Of a DNA stretch of 64,000 nucleotides, positions 1 to 8,093 are shown one piece after another. The first letter of the stretch is position 1; the number at the start of each line of letters is the position of its first letter. The notes beneath the pieces were generated by a model that was given only the letters and a program-made list of their open reading frames with translations, did no database searches and was not told the DNA's origin. Source of the DNA: Pseudoalteromonas byunsanensis (GTDB taxonomy: Bacteria; Pseudomonadota; Gammaproteobacteria; Enterobacterales; Alteromonadaceae); assembly GCF_001854475.1 (NCBI RefSeq), contig NZ_MNAN01000026.1:1-64000 (forward strand), read 5' to 3'. Position numbers and translations under genes: made by a program.

Positions 1-810
1 CAGATATTTTGTATTGATGTGTGTGCTTTTGCGGTGATGAGTAATCATACCCATGTGGTGCTTTATATAGATGATAAAAAAGCCCAAAGACTGAGTGATA
101 AAGCAATACTACTTCGTTGGCACAAGTTGTTTAAAGGCTCAAAGATTGCTCTGATGTACTTACAAGGGGTGTGCTTAGATAAAGGTCAGCGCTTCTTTTT
201 AAACCAAGAAATAAAAGAGTATCGGACTAGGTTATCAAGTATCAGCTGGTTTATGCGTGTTCTGAATGAGCATATTGCTCGCAGAGCCAATAAAGAAGAT
301 AAATGCACGGGTCATTTTTGGGAAGGGAGGTTTAAAAGCCAAGCGCTGTTAGATGAGGCGGCATTAATGGCCTGCATGGCTTATGTAGATTTAAACCCTA
401 TCAGGGCGAAGATGGCAAAAACGCCTGAAGAGTCGGCCCATACCAGTATCAAACTACGTTGTGAACATGTACAAGCGGGCAAACAACCCAAGGTACTTGC
501 ACGCTTTGCAGGGTGCCCCAGAAAACACATGCCAAAAGGTTTACCATTTGAGCTTAAATCTTACTTAGAACTTGTTGAGCTCACGGGCAAATGTATTCGC
601 ACCGACAAGCGTGGCTACATAGAGCAACACGAAGCCCCCATTCTAAAACGATTAAACATTCAAGCGCAAAACTGGGTAAAACTCACCACACAGTTTGAAA
701 AGGTGTTTTATGGAGCAGTAGGTAAAGCGCATAACCTTGATGTGTACTGCGCACGACAGCAACATAAACGACGACGAAGTATAAAAAGTAGTGAAGCGCT
801 ATTTGCCTAA
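1..810 (+). CDS. Y1/RAYT-type transposase, 5' end cut by window edge
   Basis: The reading frame is open from base 1, so the true start lies outside the window; the first internal start codon is GTG at 19. The protein has the HUH-type metal-binding motif SNHTHVVL near its visible start, then FWEGRFK and YVDLNPIRA, which are hallmarks of the REP-associated tyrosine / IS200-like Y1 transposase family. Such enzymes nick single-stranded DNA. The C-terminal part (after about residue 160) is basic, ending in a KRRRSIK-type tail. The usual YFN-like segment before WEGR reads VLN here, so the catalytic tyrosine cannot be assigned by eye. Two N-terminal fragments of the same family lie at 2392 and, less surely, 5525, so this element has been active locally. 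Family is confident; activity is unknown. Confidence 0.8.
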   Translation, partial: QIFCIDVCAFAVMSNHTHVVLYIDDKKAQRLSDKAILLRWHKLFKGSKIALMYLQGVCLDKGQRFFLNQEIKEYRTRLSSISWFMRVLNEHIARRANKEDKCTGHFWEGRFKSQALLDEAALMACMAYVDLNPIRAKMAKTPEESAHTSIKLRCEHVQAGKQPKVLARFAGCPRKHMPKGLPFELKSYLELVELTGKCIRTDKRGYIEQHEAPILKRLNIQAQNWVKLTTQFEKVFYGAVGKAHNLDVYCARQQHKRRRSIKSSEALFA

Positions 811-1010
811 CACCCGATTCGCACTACTAGGTTAAAACGCCATGCTCATAAATGGGTAGAACTCGACGTGTTTAAAGTTGAGATAAAATACCTACAATCA
901 CACAGTTGAATTAATCATTTAGCAATTATCGGAACATATTTGGTACCATAGATAAATAAAACAGGTGTCAGTGGGTTAGGGATAGTTCAGCAAGCGTTGT
1001 TTTAGCTTTG

Positions 1011-1040
1011 TTTTAAAGTGTTTTAAAGTGTTTTAAAATG
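1011..1040. repeat. 10-bp tandem repeat, three copies
   Basis: The unit TTTTAAAGTG occurs at 1011-1020 and 1021-1030, and a copy with one change (TTTTAAAATG) at 1031-1040. It sits just before the 29-bp repeat array. It looks like replication slippage rather than a functional site. Confidence 0.8.
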
Positions 1041-1044
1041 GCTG

Positions 1045-1118
1045 TCCTGCTTAAATGTGCTGCTTAAATGTGGTCCTGCTTAAATGTGCTGCTTAAATGT
1101 GGTCCTGCTTAAATGTGG
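1045..1118. repeat. 29-bp tandem repeat, about 2.5 copies
   Basis: Two perfect 29-bp copies (1045-1073 and 1074-1102) are followed by a 16-bp partial copy (1103-1118). Each unit contains the submotif CTGCTTAAATGTG twice, so the array is itself built from a shorter duplication. The units are directly adjacent, without spacers, so this is not a CRISPR. Confidence 0.85.
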
Positions 1119-1146
1119 CGTACATTAACAAAGATTGTACGCCACA
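1114..1146 (-). terminator. Inverted repeat downstream of the minus-strand gene
   Basis: The arms TGTGGCGTAC (1114-1123) and GTACGCCACA (1137-1146) are a perfect 10-bp inverted repeat with a 13-nt loop. It lies 33 bp beyond the stop codon of the minus-strand gene ending at 1179, so it may terminate that transcript. There is no T tract after the stem, so this is a weak call. Confidence 0.4.
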
Positions 1147-1178
1147 CATCAACTTTTAACGGTTAATCGTTGTTGAAC

Positions 1179-2093
1179 TTAAATACTGCATGGTATAGGT
1201 CTGCTGTAGTCACAACGCTCACCAATAATAGGATCGTCTACCACTTTTAGACGGATGTGGTTAGAGATATTTAAATAAACATTACCCAAGTAGATTTGTT
1301 CGCGAGAGCCGTATAGTACTTTCTTAGTTCTATCAACTGTTAGCTCAATAAATTCACCACTTGTAAGCGTTGCAAACTTATCTTTTATAGCAATCCCATA
1401 GTCTTTTCCGTTGTAAACGTATGTACCATCAGGAACATATTGGTCCATACCGAACAGTACTTTTTCATAACTGCTTGTTTTACTGTTGATGATTCCGACA
1501 ATTGTTCCTTCAATTAATTGCTCAATATCATCTTCAACAGAGTTGGTGAAAACAGAATTAAATAATGGGATTAGATCAAGTAGGCTATCTACGTCAACAT
1601 CTGATTGAACTTTAAAGTTTGGAGAAACCTCTACTCGATTTACGATACCAGTATAAGGGTTGTAGTATCCCGTCGCCCATAGTGTGTTACTCCAAATTTT
1701 GATTCTTGCTTTAGCATAAAAGCTTTTTTCAGCTTTAGCGTAAGCGTCAACAGAGAAACCTCCAATGGTTGCTTTGATTTCACCATTTGATAAGCCTTGA
1801 AGTTTAATTTTAAAAGGCCCGTTGATTTTGAAATCGTAAGCTTTTAAAGATGCTTTACCACTTAGCTTATTCCTAATCTTTGTTAGCAACTCTGCTCTGA
1901 TCCTATCTTCGACAGCTCGAATTTGCTTCGCTTTTTTAGTAATTCGCAAAAGGTTTGGATGGTACTTGGTGTAAGAGTAATTGCCTACAGATATTGTGCC
2001 TTTGGCTCGCCATTGTTGGACGTAATGCTCATAGTAAGCTGAGGCTGTGAAACTAAATAAGGTTAAGCTTAAAATTAATAGTCTTGTTAACAT
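1179..2093 (-). CDS. Secreted protein of unknown function
   Basis: I do not recognise a family. The start is placed at the ATG at 2093 rather than the longer in-frame ATG at 2144, because a good ribosome site (AAAAGGA) sits 7 nt before it and the protein then begins with a clean signal peptide (MLTRLLILSLTLF...TASA, cleavage near residue 19). That gives 304 aa. The mature part is rich in Tyr, Lys and beta-prone segments, with a Asp/Ile-rich middle (DSLLDLIPLF) and a C-terminal Cys pair (CDYSRPIPC) that could form a disulfide outside the cytoplasm. It stands alone on the minus strand between transposon remnants, which suggests an accessory gene. Periplasmic or secreted location is inferred from the signal peptide only. 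Confidence 0.7.
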   Translation of the reverse strand: MLTRLLILSLTLFSFTASAYYEHYVQQWRAKGTISVGNYSYTKYHPNLLRITKKAKQIRAVEDRIRAELLTKIRNKLSGKASLKAYDFKINGPFKIKLQGLSNGEIKATIGGFSVDAYAKAEKSFYAKARIKIWSNTLWATGYYNPYTGIVNRVEVSPNFKVQSDVDVDSLLDLIPLFNSVFTNSVEDDIEQLIEGTIVGIINSKTSSYEKVLFGMDQYVPDGTYVYNGKDYGIAIKDKFATLTSGEFIELTVDRTKKVLYGSREQIYLGNVYLNISNHIRLKVVDDPIIGERCDYSRPIPCSI

Positions 2094-2304
2094 TTTAAAT
2101 TCCTTTTGTTTAAACTGTATATTTTCAGTTGCTTTTGTTTCCAAAGTGGGTAAATTATTTCACAATGTTAACGGTTGATCAATGGGGGTTTCCCTATTTT
2201 TTGGAAATCGTATTTAATTCAAGTGCAAGTAGTAATCAGGATGTTAATAAAAGAGTGGTAACTTACCTTATTATCCATAAGTGTCGTTAATTAATTAAAA
2301 GGAC

Positions 2305-2334
2305 AGTCACTCAAATTTGAATCTTTGAGTGGCT
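2305..2334. other. Imperfect hairpin upstream of transposase remnant
   Basis: The arms AGTCACTCAAA (2305-2315) and TTTGAGTGGCT (2324-2334) pair over 11 positions with one G-T. It lies about 60 bp before the N-terminal transposase remnant. Y1 transposases recognise hairpins near element ends, so this may be a leftover end structure; that is inference. Confidence 0.4.
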
Positions 2335-2391
2335 AGCCTACACTTTTAACTTCTCAAAATTGAATCAAATTCTAAGTTCAAGGAGTGAACG

Positions 2392-2505
2392 ATGGGATTG
2401 GCAAGGAAGCGGCAAATTAGTTTGTCAGATACCCCGTATTATCACTGTGTGTCACGCTGTGTTCGCCGTGCGTTTTTGTGCGGAGAAGATAATTATTTGG
2501 AATAA
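2392..2505 (+). pseudogene. Y1/RAYT-type transposase remnant, N-terminus only
   Basis: A 37-codon frame starts at ATG 2392 behind a good AGGAG ribosome site and encodes a peptide containing [16 protein letters not shown] and [13 protein letters not shown], the conserved N-terminus of the same transposase family as the gene at 1-810. It stops at TAA (2503-2505) where the intact family continues for about 250 more residues, and the following bases do not continue it in any frame. The order (C-terminal part at the window edge, N-terminal part here) shows this is a separate, decayed copy. Confidence 0.75.
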
Positions 2506-2603
2506 AAGTTAGTACCTATATTGAGAACTGTAGGGTGCTTTGTTACTATTTGTTAGTTGCTAATAAAGCAACAGGATAAATTGAATTTTAACAAGGAAAA
2601 ATA

Positions 2604-3098
2604 ATGGAAAATAGTTATAGCAAGGTTAGTTTTCTTCTAGCAGCATCTTTAAGCTTTTTGTCTGCTAACAGTTTAGCTGCTGATTTGTCACTTCATAAAG
2701 CGCATAGCTTTGGTAATTACTTTTATACAACTGATGTAACAGATATGCTTAATGCTAAAGCTGCAGGCTATGAATATAGAGGTGTTGCAGTAAAACTTGT
2801 AAGTCAAGGTGACAATGATGCAGATAAACCTTTTTACAGACTATATAACAAAGATTCAGGGGTAACGGGAACACACTTTTACACCACAGATATAAATGAA
2901 GCGCTAAATAGTAAATCCTTAGGTTATGAATATCAAAGAACTGAGGGTTATACAGTCAAGTCAGGTGCGAAGAAAATTTATCGCGCGTATTCAGCAACCA
3001 CAGACAAATATTATTATACGACTGATACTACCGAAATGCTCAATCTAGTAGCGAGTGGTAACTATAGTTACCAAAAAACCGAAGGCTACGGTAAGTAA
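2604..3098 (+). CDS. Secreted repeat protein, DUF5648-like
   Basis: The 164-aa protein has a signal peptide (cleavage after NSLAA, near residue 26) and then three repeats, each with an F/Y-YTTD core: FYTTDVTDMLN, HFYTTDINEALN and YYTTDTTEMLN, each followed by a GYEY or NYSY segment. The pattern FYRLYN...HFYTTD...GY.Y is typical of the DUF5648 family, small beta-rich modules found at the ends of many secreted bacterial hydrolases and here forming a whole protein. No catalytic residues are evident; carbohydrate or surface binding is a guess. The start is supported by AAGGAAA 6 nt upstream. A spaced inverted repeat follows at 3107-3140. Confidence 0.75.
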   Translation: MENSYSKVSFLLAASLSFLSANSLAADLSLHKAHSFGNYFYTTDVTDMLNAKAAGYEYRGVAVKLVSQGDNDADKPFYRLYNKDSGVTGTHFYTTDINEALNSKSLGYEYQRTEGYTVKSGAKKIYRAYSATTDKYYYTTDTTEMLNLVASGNYSYQKTEGYGK

Positions 3099-3106
3099 TA
3101 TCTATA

Positions 3107-3140
3107 GAGATGGCGCTTATGTAGATAAGACTGCCATCTC
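3107..3140 (+). terminator. Possible hairpin terminator or attenuator
   Basis: GAGATGGC (3107-3114) and GCCATCTC (3133-3140) are a perfect 8-bp inverted repeat with an 18-nt loop directly after the DUF5648-like gene and 15 bp before the next start codon. There is no T tract, so it may only reduce read-through. Confidence 0.35.
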
Positions 3141-3154
3141 ATTAGGGCTCTATT

Positions 3155-3838
3155 ATGTCAAAAGTAACCACTTCTAAACTTATTATATTTTTATACCTTT
3201 CACTGATAGTATTTTGCATATTTTTACTGGTTAGAGTAAATGTCTTATCGGCGCAACTTGGTGAGCTAAAAAACGCTATGCCAAGTCATTTTACAGAGCT
3301 GCCTGCAATTGATGATACGCCTTCTCACGTTGACAGGCATGAATTACAGGAGGTTTTAGTTAGGTTAGAGCAGCTCGAAGAAAGCGCTGATAAATTAGCT
3401 GTGCAACCTACAGAACAAGTCTCGACAAGACACAACGCGCAAATAAATGAGCCTTCAGGGAGTACACCAGAGGGACAAATGCCTGAACAAGATTTTCACG
3501 AAGGCCGTGTACAGTGGCAGCAAAAATATGCTGCTAGCATGTTTGAAGATGCAGACAAGAAGGCACAGGTTATGGCGGAGTATTTGGCCGAAAACTACAA
3601 GCTTGATAAGCGTAAGCAGCGGCAAGTGCTCTCTATCATGCGCGAACATTTTGTAGAATTTGCTTATCTCATTTCTGACACTGATACGTACCCGTCATTT
3701 AATTCATTTTCGAAGCAGGTTGAGTACCTAAATAGCCAAAAAATGGGCAAGTTATCACAAGTGCTATCTGAGCAAGAAATAAAGTCATTTAACTCAGTTG
3801 ATTGGATGACGATATTTAAAAGTAGTGGCCTTAATTAA
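3155..3838 (+). CDS. Membrane-anchored protein of unknown function
   Basis: The 227-aa product has one hydrophobic segment (about residues 9-29) after a short positive start, which reads as an N-terminal membrane anchor with the rest in the periplasm. A heptad-like region (about 60-85, with LQEVLVRLEQLEESADKL) suggests a short coiled coil, followed by a polar Gln/Glu/Pro linker and a helical C-terminal domain (about 110-225). No family is recognised. The start has an AGGG 9 nt upstream. It lies 56 bp after the DUF5648-like gene and could be cotranscribed with it, although a hairpin separates them. Confidence 0.65.
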   Translation: MSKVTTSKLIIFLYLSLIVFCIFLLVRVNVLSAQLGELKNAMPSHFTELPAIDDTPSHVDRHELQEVLVRLEQLEESADKLAVQPTEQVSTRHNAQINEPSGSTPEGQMPEQDFHEGRVQWQQKYAASMFEDADKKAQVMAEYLAENYKLDKRKQRQVLSIMREHFVEFAYLISDTDTYPSFNSFSKQVEYLNSQKMGKLSQVLSEQEIKSFNSVDWMTIFKSSGLN

Positions 3839-3928
3839 TTATTAAAAATTAATGTGGACACACATTCTTAGTTCGTAGTTCTAAATGGCTATTTGGAGTG
3901 TTTCGTACGCTTTAATATTGGGTTTCAT

Positions 3929-3963
3929 TTTACGGCAAGTAGCTAAACGTTACTTGCCGTAAA
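3929..3963. terminator. Strong hairpin between convergent genes
   Basis: TTTACGGCAAGTA (3929-3941) and its exact complement (3951-3963) form a 13-bp stem with a 9-nt loop. It lies 91 bp after the plus-strand gene ending at 3838 and 6 bp beyond the stop of the minus-strand gene at 3969. The flanks are AT-rich but lack a long T run; it probably serves the minus-strand gene and possibly both. Confidence 0.55.
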
Positions 3964-3968
3964 TAGAT

Positions 3969-5201
3969 TTAGAATAAGCGAGTGAATTCAACTTCAATTT
4001 CACCGTTATCTTCTAAAATACCCAGTGTGTTGTTATCAAGTACAACTTTCAACTGTGCATTATCGCACGGCGACTCTTCTGTTGTTGAGCACTCAGACTC
4101 AGGCCCCCAGAAAGTGTGTGTTATAGTTAAAGATAGAGTATCGTTTTCGAATGTATACTTACCAACCTCATAGCCGGCCTCGAAACCACCTTCTGTATCA
4201 AGTTCTACTAACGCGAAGTCACCTTGAGATGTCAATGTCAGGTATTGAGTTTCATATTCACCTTCCATGAGCCAAGCGCCTGCGATGGTATTTTCAGTAA
4301 ACGATAGTCGTTCAATTTTAAATGGTTCTTCTGAATTTGGCGCAAAGGTTAAACTTGTATCAGCCAATTCATATGTGAGTGTTAATGCTTCTGCACACAG
4401 TTCTCCACGTGGCGCACTACAAAATAGAGCCTCGCCATCGCGATTAACTAGTGCTTGAAACATTACTTTCGAATCGCTCAAAGAATAACGACCTTTTTCT
4501 ACGCCAACCCAGCCATTTTCTTCTTGCCACTGGAGCGCAATATAGTCATTGTTGTTTAAGAATTGGAACATGATTGATTCGCTGGCAAAAGTATAAATAC
4601 CCGCAAAAGATTTAAATTCAAGCTCACTTTGTTTTAGCGTGTTTGAGAAGTGTTGCACGGCCTCTGATTCTGGGATCAATGACTCAACATACTCGTTTTG
4701 GCCACCATTTTGCACTAAGTTAAGTACATTTTGGTTTGCTGCGAACAGTTCAACATCAATATCGAACTCTACAGGCATAGCATTTTCTTTGGCCTGGTCA
4801 GTGATGGTAATACCATTTTCTGGATTACTATCTTGGTCCAATGTTTGTAATAAACGAAGTATGTTGACGACACTTGGAGATTTTACATTATCGGTACTTG
4901 CAAGGGTTAAAGGTGTGATCTTACTGCCAGCGCTTACAACAGGGAAATTTAATGCCCCTAATGAGAAAGTGATAGTTTCACCAGCCACATACTCAAATTC
5001 ACCCTGAGCGTTTGTTACTCCCGAACGAGTCTCAGTTTTATAGTCTACATTGCCAACAGCGCTATCTAGAAACACACCTTTGCTTAGAACATCTGGAGTG
5101 ATTGAGGCGCTATTATCAACCGATTTGTCGCCATCGTTGCCACTAGAGCAAGCGGTTAATGCTAGTAAAATTGCCGAAATTGACAGTGTATTTTTAATCA
5201 T
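3969..5201 (-). CDS. Lipoprotein of unknown function
   Basis: A type II signal peptide with lipobox LTAC precedes a Ser/Gly/Asp-rich linker, so the protein is probably anchored in the outer membrane. The ATG at 5201 (MIKNTLSIS) is preferred; a GTG four codons upstream (5213) is also open, and neither has a strong ribosome site. After the linker comes a segment (GVFLDSAVGNVDYKT, then GVTNAQGEFEYVAGETI) resembling the Ig/carboxypeptidase-regulatory-like start common in marine gammaproteobacterial lipoproteins, then ITPLTLAS and NILRLLQTLDQD. The C-terminal half has two repeats with IAGAWLMEGEYE/FAGIYTFASESI style beta strands. Two Cys pairs there (CSAPRGELC, CSTTEESPC) could form disulfides. 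Function is unknown. Confidence 0.7.
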   Translation of the reverse strand: MIKNTLSISAILLALTACSSGNDGDKSVDNSASITPDVLSKGVFLDSAVGNVDYKTETRSGVTNAQGEFEYVAGETITFSLGALNFPVVSAGSKITPLTLASTDNVKSPSVVNILRLLQTLDQDSNPENGITITDQAKENAMPVEFDIDVELFAANQNVLNLVQNGGQNEYVESLIPESEAVQHFSNTLKQSELEFKSFAGIYTFASESIMFQFLNNNDYIALQWQEENGWVGVEKGRYSLSDSKVMFQALVNRDGEALFCSAPRGELCAEALTLTYELADTSLTFAPNSEEPFKIERLSFTENTIAGAWLMEGEYETQYLTLTSQGDFALVELDTEGGFEAGYEVGKYTFENDTLSLTITHTFWGPESECSTTEESPCDNAQLKVVLDNNTLGILEDNGEIEVEFTRLF

Positions 5202-5524
5202 CTTAAGTACCACGTTGAATTTGTTTGAATGAGGTATTGTTGCGTAATTTGGGATGTGTTTTGGCGGCAGGAGTATAATATATCAACAATGATACTATCA
5301 AGTAATATTCATGTAGATACTCCGTTTGTGGCCCGGGTGTAGGGGGGGACATGTGATCAGTGGAGTTACTTATAAACTACATATGACAATTTGATGCATT
5401 TTTACGAATAATTCTCATGCACTCTATACGTGATAAAATCTCTAAATCGACATACATTCAATTTACAATATGCTTGTAGAGTCGTGTGCATAATTAAACT
5501 ACTAACTCTATGTGTAAGGTCAGA

Positions 5525-5608
5525 ATGGTGGGGTGGGTAAAAGGGCGTCATATCAGCTTGTCAAACAGACATGTGTTGCAGCTAAATACTTTAATTGTAT
5601 TTCAATAG
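5525..5608 (+). pseudogene. Possible degenerate transposase N-terminal remnant
   Basis: A 27-codon frame begins MVGWVKGRHISLSN, which resembles the [13 protein letters not shown] start of the remnant at 2392 in position and sequence; the upstream bases are also loosely similar. After ISLSN the match is lost. This is a weak call based on about a dozen residues. Confidence 0.3.
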
Positions 5609-5671
5609 TGCTCAGTGCAAGGTTTCTTAAACTCAGGGCGGCGGTAGGCGCTTAGCAAAGCGCTAAAGTAA

Positions 5672-5698
5672 TGATGCCACGTTTTTATCATGGCATCA
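5672..5698 (-). terminator. Hairpin after the S9A peptidase gene
   Basis: TGATGCCA (5672-5679) and TGGCATCA (5691-5698) form an 8-bp stem with an 11-nt loop, 22 bp beyond the stop of the minus-strand peptidase. On that strand the stem is followed by TTACTTT, a poor T tract, so termination is plausible but not certain. Confidence 0.45.
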
Positions 5699-5719
5699 TC
5701 AACCAAAGATTAGATAAAC

Positions 5720-7852
5720 TTAGTTTATCTGAAAGTCAGGGTGTCCTGCGCGATTTAGCGTAAATGCATAAACGTCAGCATAAATCTTTGCTGCTTGTTG
5801 GTTGGATGAACCAACCCCATGTCCACCTTTCTTATTCGCTCTAATAATCAGTAGTTCGCCTTTTCCTTGATCAACATAGCGGGCAGCAAATTTACCAGAT
5901 TGCCAAAGCTCCACTCTTTGATCATTTAAGCCAACACTAATCATGATATCTGGATAGCGGGTAACGTGCTCAAGTTGCTCATAAGCGTCCATTTTCCAGA
6001 TTGCCTCGAACCCTTCTTGAGTACGTGGATCGCCAAGTTCGCCGAGTTGGTTAGCACCGTTTTGGGCGTACAATACTCTTAAGGGGTTTAAGATAGCAAC
6101 GTTTAATACAGCATGTTGAAATAGATCGGGCCTCTTTAGTACGGCAGGGCCAATCAGTGTGCCAGCCATACTGCTACCAAAAGCTCCCATCATACCAGGT
6201 TCGCTTCTGCCTGTTTTAACCAAGTGTTCAGCACATGCGATATAGTCAGCATGACCATTTGGTTTATTTTTCCCGCGACCACCTTCATGCCACTTTCGGC
6301 CTTTTTCACCACCGCCCCTTACATGGCAATTGGCCCAAATTGCGCCTTTTTTAAGAAATGGGAACATCTTACTGCGGTAATAGGGTTCAAGTGATGTACC
6401 GTAGCCACCATATCCATATATAATTGCGGGGGCTACCTTATCTTGGCTATGTACAGATTTAAAAATAGTAATAGGGACTTGGGTGCCATCTTCACTTGTA
6501 GCATACTCACTGATCACTTCGAAGCCTTCTGGTGCTTCGATTGCTGGTTTACCAAATTGAGTTTGAGATACTTTTCCTTGGCTGTAATGATAATAAGTCA
6601 TTGGTTGCTTTGGTGTTTCTAGAGCAAAGGATAGCACGTCATTTGTAGGGTCAATAGTTAGGTTTGATAGTACACCTTTTTGTGGTAACGGCACTGAAGA
6701 CAGTTTGTTGTTTTTAACCTCGTACAAGCCATCGGCACCGTTCTCTTTGTATTTTACATACAGTTTATCTTTAGCACACAGTACCGCACGAATGTCTGTC
6801 TCGCCTTGCGCTATGATCACCTGAGCATCTTCAAGAGATTGAGACATCGCTAAGTCTAGTTTTATTAACTTGCCATTGGGTGCGTCTTTTTGTGTGACCA
6901 GATAAAGTACATCATCTTTAAAAGCAACGCTGATAATGCGGTCGTCATAATCTGCTAGCTCAAGCCAGTTTTGGTCAGTTTTCTTTTTAATCAACAGTCG
7001 GCCGTCAGGGCGGGCGCCGCCAGTTTCGGCCATTATCCACTCGCCGTTTGGCTGAGTAGACATGAATGGAAATTCGTTTAGCTCTATCTTTGGTGCAGAT
7101 GGAGATTCGGCATTCGGTCCCATTTCTATGGTTAACTTTTTACTTGGTAAGTGGTAGCTAATGACTTGCATACCTTGGAGCGGATCAGACGGCTCCAGAT
7201 AGGTCATCACAGTAGCGAAGAGCCTGTTTTCATCCACCCAGTTAACACGAAACTCGCCCCAAATATCTGGTAATTTATGATCTAGCAATTTACCGGATTC
7301 TACATCCATAAAATACATCTTGCCTATTTCTGAACCATTGGGGGAAATGTGGAAAGCGAGGGTTTTCCCCTTTGGAGATAGACGATAGTTGTGTATGGCT
7401 GTGTTGTCATCAGGGTTGGACTTAAAATCAGCAGGGTCTACCAAGACACGCTCATGTTTGCCTTCTTTGATATACAATTTGGCAATATCATCTTGCTCTT
7501 TTTTAGTCAGATGTATGGTTTTACCACTGTGTAAAGACAAAGAGCTGGTAACATCTCCAACAGCACTTTGCGTAAGTAACTCCTGATAAAGATCGGAGTA
7601 TCCGGGCATGCTAGTTAAGACAGCATCAGTTTGATCAGCCGCTTTAGACATCCAATCACGCAAAGTTTTATCATCTTGTTCCATCCAGCGATACGGATCT
7701 GAAACTGGTCTACCGAACACCGTTTCATTAACTTCAATCTTTTTTAATCGTTGTACTGAAGTAAATGGTGTGTCCTCTTTTGGTGCACTTGTGTAGCTTG
7801 CGCAAGCACCCAACACAATAATTGCTGCGGTACTTAGCATGAGGTGTTTCAT
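5720..7852 (-). CDS. S9A prolyl oligopeptidase-family lipoprotein
   Basis: The 710-aa protein starts with a lipoprotein signal (lipobox LGAC), then the family start VSDPYRWME, a seven-bladed beta-propeller region (about 70-430) and a C-terminal alpha/beta-hydrolase domain. The nucleophile lies in FGSSMAG (Ser near 559), the acid in GLNDQRV (Asp near 642) and the base in GGHGVGSS (His near 677), all in family order. The Y-G-Y-GG-YG segment before the hydrolase core forms the oxyanion region. The family cleaves short peptides after proline; the lipid anchor points to periplasmic or outer-membrane peptide scavenging, as in many marine heterotrophs. The usual GGSNGG nucleophile elbow reads GSSMAG here, so substrate preference may differ. 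Ribosome site GGAG lies 6 nt upstream of ATG 7852. Confidence 0.9.
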   Translation of the reverse strand: MKHLMLSTAAIIVLGACASYTSAPKEDTPFTSVQRLKKIEVNETVFGRPVSDPYRWMEQDDKTLRDWMSKAADQTDAVLTSMPGYSDLYQELLTQSAVGDVTSSLSLHSGKTIHLTKKEQDDIAKLYIKEGKHERVLVDPADFKSNPDDNTAIHNYRLSPKGKTLAFHISPNGSEIGKMYFMDVESGKLLDHKLPDIWGEFRVNWVDENRLFATVMTYLEPSDPLQGMQVISYHLPSKKLTIEMGPNAESPSAPKIELNEFPFMSTQPNGEWIMAETGGARPDGRLLIKKKTDQNWLELADYDDRIISVAFKDDVLYLVTQKDAPNGKLIKLDLAMSQSLEDAQVIIAQGETDIRAVLCAKDKLYVKYKENGADGLYEVKNNKLSSVPLPQKGVLSNLTIDPTNDVLSFALETPKQPMTYYHYSQGKVSQTQFGKPAIEAPEGFEVISEYATSEDGTQVPITIFKSVHSQDKVAPAIIYGYGGYGTSLEPYYRSKMFPFLKKGAIWANCHVRGGGEKGRKWHEGGRGKNKPNGHADYIACAEHLVKTGRSEPGMMGAFGSSMAGTLIGPAVLKRPDLFQHAVLNVAILNPLRVLYAQNGANQLGELGDPRTQEGFEAIWKMDAYEQLEHVTRYPDIMISVGLNDQRVELWQSGKFAARYVDQGKGELLIIRANKKGGHGVGSSNQQAAKIYADVYAFTLNRAGHPDFQIN

Positions 7853-8093
7853 AAATTGCTCCGGTGTTTTGTTATTGTTCCCTTTGTAGGCTAGATGATA
7901 CCTAAATTAGCGACATCAGGACAGGTGCTAGAGGATTTCAAATCTGCTTTTGTTCACATTTTTGTACTTTCAGGCGCTGACAATTCATCGTATTAAAGGT
8001 ATTAGTGAAAGTTTCTGTGAATCGCAGTCAGTTTTGTTAATTAATGTATAATGGGAAAATTACGAAATACATATTTGAAATATTGGAATCGAA

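Larger units (their letters stand above)
811..1178. other. Gene-free stretch with short tandem repeats
   Basis: No credible ORF lies between the transposase and the convergent gene ending at 1179. The stretch holds a three-copy 10-bp repeat (1011-1040), a 29-bp repeat in about 2.5 copies (1045-1118) and a 10-bp inverted repeat (1114-1146), each listed separately. The rest shows nothing recognisable; it may include the 3' end of the transposase element. Confidence 0.6.
5202..5719. other. 518-bp gene-free stretch
   Basis: No full gene is visible. It carries the upstream region of the minus-strand lipoprotein gene, a G-run near 5343, a possible third transposase N-terminal remnant (5525-5608), a 6-bp GCGCTT/AAGCGC hairpin (5648-5663) and a hairpin next to the peptidase gene (5672-5698). 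Confidence 0.5.

Noticed and set aside
1045..1118. CRISPR array
   Set aside because: Units are directly adjacent with no unique spacers and no cas genes are near.
4639..5007. 122-codon ORF antisense to the lipoprotein gene
   Set aside because: The opposite strand has a lipoprotein signal and coherent domains; this frame has neither.
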